Virus record (IMG/VR): IMGVR_UViG_3300025097_000012
Coordinates: 1-46,722 of that record
DNA length: 46,722 nucleotides
Source: a virus
Strand: one strand, 5' to 3'
How positions within the stretch are numbered: position 1 is the stretch's first letter; each line of letters opens with the position of its first letter. The notes beneath the pieces are model-generated. The model did no database searches, was not told where the DNA came from, and worked only from the letters and a program-made list of their open reading frames with translations. Position numbers and translations under genes: made by a program. Of the stretch, positions 43,690 to 46,722 are shown in pieces.

Positions 43690-44304
43690 TTATTTTTTTG
43701 TCAGTCTCATAAAGATGCGCTGGGTAAGCTCATCAGTCAGTTTTGCTTTTCTGTTTTCTTTGACCAATCGAGCAGCAACTCGCTTGGCAACTCTATTTAC
43801 AATCTGCTCTTGCATGGAGAACTCTGCTTCATCTTCTACAGCGCCCACATCTAAGCCACCGGGCTCGGCGGGCCCAGGCTCCTCAAGAGACATATCCACA
43901 TCAAGTTCTTCACCCCCTTCGAGTGGTGCCTCTTCGTCTCCTGTGTCAAGGTCGGCAGTTGTGGGTTCGCCAGTTACCTCCTCAACAGCCTGCTTAAGCG
44001 CATCAACAAAGTCAGGAAGCGAAATCATGGGCTCGCCTTCAACTTCTACATCTGCATCAAGCTCAAGGTCTTCGGGAGCGGGCTCTGCATCAAGCTCACC
44101 CTCAAGATCCCCAATTTCGTCGCGCTCACGGTCAGCTTCACTGTCCTCGGCGCCCAACTCACGCTCAAGGGCTCCTTCTTCTTCATCGCGGCCGCCGGCA
44201 GTATACAAGCCTTCAAGCTTCTTTTCGCCAAGGGCGCCCAACTTGGCCAATTTCATGAAACGGCGGATTTCCGCTTCGGTTAAAAGTGTCTTACGAGCCA
44301 TCAT
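43690..44304 (-). CDS. Acidic protein with class III N-terminal tag (204 aa)
   Basis: Start (M)MARKTLLTEAEIRRFMKLAKLGAL with a basic helical segment, then an extremely acidic Glu/Asp/Pro-rich body (residues 37-160) and a basic C-terminal helix (IVNRVAKRVAARLVKENRKAKL). L-T-E and L-G-E sites are available. Acidic centre with basic ends is typical of scaffolding or core proteins of heads. AGGAG precedes the ATG pair. Confidence 0.7.
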   Translation of the reverse strand: MMARKTLLTEAEIRRFMKLAKLGALGEKKLEGLYTAGGRDEEEGALERELGAEDSEADRERDEIGDLEGELDAEPAPEDLELDADVEVEGEPMISLPDFVDALKQAVEEVTGEPTTADLDTGDEEAPLEGGEELDVDMSLEEPGPAEPGGLDVGAVEDEAEFSMQEQIVNRVAKRVAARLVKENRKAKLTDELTQRIFMRLTKK

Positions 44305-44359
44305 AGTTCTCCTTTAAATAAAACTCATCTGTAATTAGTGATCGCTGATGATAAACACC

Positions 44360-44623
44360 CTAAAAAATTATACCTTTATTCAAACATCGTCTTCTAAGCT
44401 TTTCTAATGCTTGGGTTTCTATTTGTTTAACTCTCGCAAAAGAAATGGCTAATCTTTCCGCTACCTGTCTTAGCGTCATGCGGCCATTTTCATAAATAGA
44501 TATCAAAGTACAATTTTGCTCATCTTCATATTTTATCCACTGTCTACAATCTACCTGCGTGCAAGACCGTTTATTCTGCATGCACACTCTTGCACATTCG
44601 CGCATGCCATCTTCACGTTTCAT
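44360..44623 (-). CDS. Sigma-70 region 4-like protein (87 aa)
   Basis: Helix-turn-helix L-R-Q-V-A-E-R-L-A-I-S-F-A-R-V-K-Q-I-E-T plus A-L-E-K-L-R-R-R at residues 51-81 matches the -35-recognising region 4 of sigma factors. The first 40 residues hold five Cys (C-A-R-V-C, C-T-Q-V-D-C, N-C), a likely zinc site. With no region 2 it cannot be a full sigma; it may act as a sigma-like adaptor for phage promoters. ATGA overlap with the upstream gene. Confidence 0.75.
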   Translation of the reverse strand: MKREDGMRECARVCMQNKRSCTQVDCRQWIKYEDEQNCTLISIYENGRMTLRQVAERLAISFARVKQIETQALEKLRRRCLNKGIIF

Positions 44624-44946
44624 AATTTTGGAAACTCCCCCTCTATTAAGTCGAAAATATTCTCCACGTCATCTTCAGAAAGCCCAAAATCTCGCATTTT
44701 TTGAACGCCGGCTTTTTGGAGTTTTTCAGATTTCGCTCTTTTCTCTTTTGATTTGAAGGCTATATCATTAACGTAATCTACAATGCGTGGATCATCTTCC
44801 AAAAGTCCTGTGATAACATGTCGAAAGAATGCAGACTGCGTTAGTCTCAAGTACTTCAATTTTAAAACCAGCTGGGCATGCCTGTGATCGTTTTCGGTAA
44901 AAACAATTCGCTTTGTCATATTCCCGTAATCATCATGAGTAGGCAT
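44620..44946 (-). CDS. Small regulator-like protein (108 aa)
   Basis: M-T-K-R-I-V-F-T-E-N-D-H-R-H-A is a strand; L-T-Q-S-A-F-F-R-H-V-I-T-G-L-L follows, in the ribbon-helix-helix layout of DNA-binding repressors. The C terminus is a basic coil followed by an acidic helix. The start may be ATG 44946 or 44919 (MTKRIV). Coupled to the sigma-like gene, so a transcription role is plausible. Confidence 0.6.
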   Translation of the reverse strand: MPTHDDYGNMTKRIVFTENDHRHAQLVLKLKYLRLTQSAFFRHVITGLLEDDPRIVDYVNDIAFKSKEKRAKSEKLQKAGVQKMRDFGLSEDDVENIFDLIEGEFPKL

Positions 44947-44949
44947 ACG

Positions 44950-45999
44950 TCACCACTGCCGATGAGAGATGTGGGATCCGCTCTCTGAAAGCCCTGACGA
45001 GGTTTGAATCAAAAATTGAGCTTTTGCCTGCAGTTCTTCTATTGTCAAAGCGCCCGAGTAACTAAACCCAGATCGAATTCCTCTCTCTATGTCTTTCAAG
45101 ATATCGTTGACGCTCCCTCGATAGGGCACTCGCGTAGCTACGCCCTCAAAAGAACTATAGCGTCCATGCCATTCAACTTGCGCCTCTTTGCTGGCCATCC
45201 CTCGATAGGATTTCCATTTATGACCATCAAGATCTTCATGAACGCGACCGGGAGTCTCTGACGTTCCTGCGAACAAGGAGCCACACATAACCGCATCGGC
45301 ACCAGCAGCCAAAGCCTTCACTATATCGCCCGAATTCTTAATGCCACCATCGGCAATAATCTTTACATTGCGATCAGACTTGGCGCAATCCATAATCGTT
45401 TGCAGACCCGGCATGCCGTGTCCCGTCTGAACTCTCGTAGAGCATATCGAACCTCCCCCGATATTACACCGTACCGAATCTGCTCCCCAGTCTGCTAAAT
45501 CATTTAAACCTTCTAGTGTTGCAACGTTGCCGGCCATAATGTGCAAGTCCGCCCCAAACGTATTCCTCAACGTAGAAATAGCTTGGCGCATCATGGCATG
45601 GTGTCCGTGCGCAACATCAACACATATCAGGCGGCCCCCAGCCCTATAAACCTCCGTAGCTCTCTCCAAATAATCACCCGAGACGCCAATAGCTGCGCCC
45701 GTCATCAAATTCAAATATGTATCTTGAGTGCATAAAGAGCGAATAATGTTAATCTGACGCACCTGATTCTCAATTGAATTATATCTGTGAACAATGGCCG
45801 AGGCTCCAGCGCGGTGCATTGCTGCGCCCATCGACGCTTCTGAAATGGTATCCATTGGAGACGAAAAAATAGGCAACTCAAGAAATATTCCGTTGCCCAA
45901 ATCTGTGCCAATGTTTATGTCGCCTCTGGAAGTAATCTCAGAATATTGCGGCTTAAGCAACACATCATCATATGATAGACATCTATCAAACGCCCTCAT
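44950..45999 (-). CDS. IMP dehydrogenase/GMP reductase-like enzyme (349 aa)
   Basis: TIM-barrel protein with the start L-S-Y-D-D-V-L-L-K-P-Q-Y of the family, the catalytic loop G-G-G-S-I-C186-S-T-R, G-H-G-M-P near 194-198 and I-A-D-G-G-I-K-N-S-G-D-I-V-K-A-L. CBS domains are absent, as in GMP reductase and in some short IMPDHs. C186 forms the thioimidate with IMP or GMP. It would adjust host purine nucleotides for phage replication. I cannot choose between GuaB and GuaC. Confidence 0.85.
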   Translation of the reverse strand: MRAFDRCLSYDDVLLKPQYSEITSRGDINIGTDLGNGIFLELPIFSSPMDTISEASMGAAMHRAGASAIVHRYNSIENQVRQINIIRSLCTQDTYLNLMTGAAIGVSGDYLERATEVYRAGGRLICVDVAHGHHAMMRQAISTLRNTFGADLHIMAGNVATLEGLNDLADWGADSVRCNIGGGSICSTRVQTGHGMPGLQTIMDCAKSDRNVKIIADGGIKNSGDIVKALAAGADAVMCGSLFAGTSETPGRVHEDLDGHKWKSYRGMASKEAQVEWHGRYSSFEGVATRVPYRGSVNDILKDIERGIRSGFSYSGALTIEELQAKAQFLIQTSSGLSESGSHISHRQW

Positions 46000-46361
46000 C
46001 GGTTCTCCTTTTCAATAAAACGCTGAATCTCGCCTTGTCGATACCACGTCTTTTTATCGGGACGTTCTGGCTCCCCCATCAAGCGAATACGCGGAGTAGT
46101 GGTGCCGGTCCGAATCAAAGAAATGGTCGGAACTCCATTAAAATCTAAAACTTTTTGAACGCTGGGGTAATCTGCGATATTAAAAGCAAAAAATACAATG
46201 TCTTCGTGTTCTTCCGCCACTTCCTCGAAAATGTCTTTCAACTTGCGGCAGTAATGGCACCCGTTAGAATAAAACTTTATAACGCAAGTGGCGGACTCTT
46301 TCACATCGCCACTCAAAATCTTTTGCAGCGCTCTTTTACTTATTCTTTTTACTGCCATCAT
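45996..46361 (-). CDS. Thioredoxin-like protein (121 aa)
   Basis: Thioredoxin fold with the redox site C35-H-Y-C38 in F-Y-S-N-G-C-H-Y-C-R-K-L, and the cis-Pro V-P-T-I-S-L. The Trp before the first Cys is replaced by Gly. The start is one of two adjacent ATGs (46361, 46358). It could reduce ribonucleotide reductase or other phage enzymes. ATGA overlap with the IMPDH-like gene. Confidence 0.8.
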   Translation of the reverse strand: MMAVKRISKRALQKILSGDVKESATCVIKFYSNGCHYCRKLKDIFEEVAEEHEDIVFFAFNIADYPSVQKVLDFNGVPTISLIRTGTTTPRIRLMGEPERPDKKTWYRQGEIQRFIEKENR

Positions 46362-46569
46362 TCTTTTTCCCCTTCTTCGGTCGAGGAGGGTTGTCAATCA
46401 GATTCTGAAGCCTCCGTCGCTCTTTCTGGGCGCCCACACCGTCGCCTAAGTGCTTGTCAAGAAGGTCCAACTGTTGCGCCGATGTGCGCTTGGCGCGCTG
46501 CTCGGCTCTTTCGAGCGCTTGCTCTCTAAGCTCGTGGCGGCGTGCTCTACCTCTATTCGTGCTGCCCAT
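46336..46569 (-). CDS. Small basic protein (77 aa)
   Basis: ATG at 46569 (MGSTNRGRARRHELREQALERAEQRAKR) with AAGGAG upstream. Arg/Lys-rich helix, then L-D-L-L-D-K-H-L-G-D-G-V-G-A and a Lys/Pro-rich tail. Likely binds nucleic acid or ribosome. Function unknown. Confidence 0.65.
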   Translation of the reverse strand: MGSTNRGRARRHELREQALERAEQRAKRTSAQQLDLLDKHLGDGVGAQKERRRLQNLIDNPPRPKKGKKNDGSKKNK

Positions 46570-46606
46570 TACCATACTCCTTGTTGTTTGGTGTGTTCAT
46601 TCCGTT

Positions 46607-46722
46607 TCAAAGTTTATCTCCTAAACGACTTCGCCATTCCGTATTACTTATTTCTTCTGCAGTGGCACAACGATTCCCCACCGCTGTTATAATTTCAATC
46701 ATAACCATGATTAATTCGTTGG
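46607..46722 (-). CDS. 3' end of a gene cut by the window edge
   Basis: Open frame from the window edge to TGA at 46607-46609, with about 38 codons (..EIITAVGNRCATAEEISNTEW..). The start is outside or at ATG 46708. Not recognised. Confidence 0.4.
   Translation of the reverse strand, partial: NELIMVMIEIITAVGNRCATAEEISNTEWRSRLGDKL

Noticed and set aside
43673-44317. 214-codon Ser/Pro-rich plus-strand frame
   Set aside because: Low-complexity mirror of the acidic protein gene on the minus strand.

Overview
The window reads as part of the genome of a large tailed bacteriophage, probably a myovirus. Every gene I can support lies on the minus strand, packed with 1-20 nt overlaps. There are five phage-type tRNA genes, a phage-sized GroEL, a ClpP-like protease, a sigma region-4 protein, an IMPDH/GMP-reductase-like enzyme and dozens of very small proteins. 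No terminase, capsid, tail or polymerase gene is present, so the assignment rests on gene content and organisation. The host appears to use ordinary sigma-70 signals, since many promoters are TTGACA-N17-TATAAT or close to it.

Left flank (1-11.7 kb, AT-rich): a translationally coupled chain of otherwise unrelated proteins that share N-terminal tags. Class I is M-K-L-L-[LF]-E-N-W-[RQ] and class II is M-K-[IL]-T-K-x-x-L-K-Q-I-I-K-E-E-L. Most tags are followed within a few residues by an (L/I)-x-E site. This resembles the capsid-targeting propeptides of T4 internal head proteins (IPI-III, Alt), which gp21 protease cuts after (L/I)-x-E. The tagged bodies include a GNAT-like, a ParB/Srx-like and an ADP-ribosyltransferase-like protein and an 875-residue protein. 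I infer a set of cargo packaged in the head and delivered into the host. An exported trypsin-like protease, small membrane proteins and zinc-ribbon proteins follow.

Central region (11.7-30.3 kb, visibly richer in G+C): an accessory, probably early, region. It has two arrays of tiny proteins beginning M-K-V-G-D-L-V (SH3/KOW-like beta-barrel pattern), a MoxR ATPase with a metallopeptidase/VWA partner, a CCHC zinc-knuckle protein, a candidate structured RNA, and a tRNA cluster (Ile-UAU, Asn-GUU, Arg-UCU, Lys-UUU, Leu-UAA). Two organising devices recur. First, a 14-nt overlap seam joins consecutive MKVGDLV genes: the end of one gene also encodes the Shine-Dalgarno sequence and start of the next (12 exact 14-nt cases). 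Second, a promoter module with three TTGACA-type boxes at fixed spacing (11 bp, then 14-15 bp) followed by N17 and a -10 occurs 15 times. In 11 of these the upstream gene's TGA stop lies inside the first box.

Right flank (30.3-46.7 kb, AT-rich again): small proteins, a tagged nucleotidyltransferase, a membrane-anchored trypsin-like protease, a 1312-residue paralogue of the 875-residue protein, a D12-methylase-like protein, GroEL on its own consensus promoter, a 517-residue protein, ClpP, an acidic protein with a third kind of N-terminal tag (preceding a clear rho-independent terminator), the sigma-like protein, the IMPDH/GMPR-like enzyme and a thioredoxin-like protein. The chaperonin, protease and internal-protein genes fit late, head-assembly functions; the central region fits early host-takeover functions. 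Both of these roles are inference.
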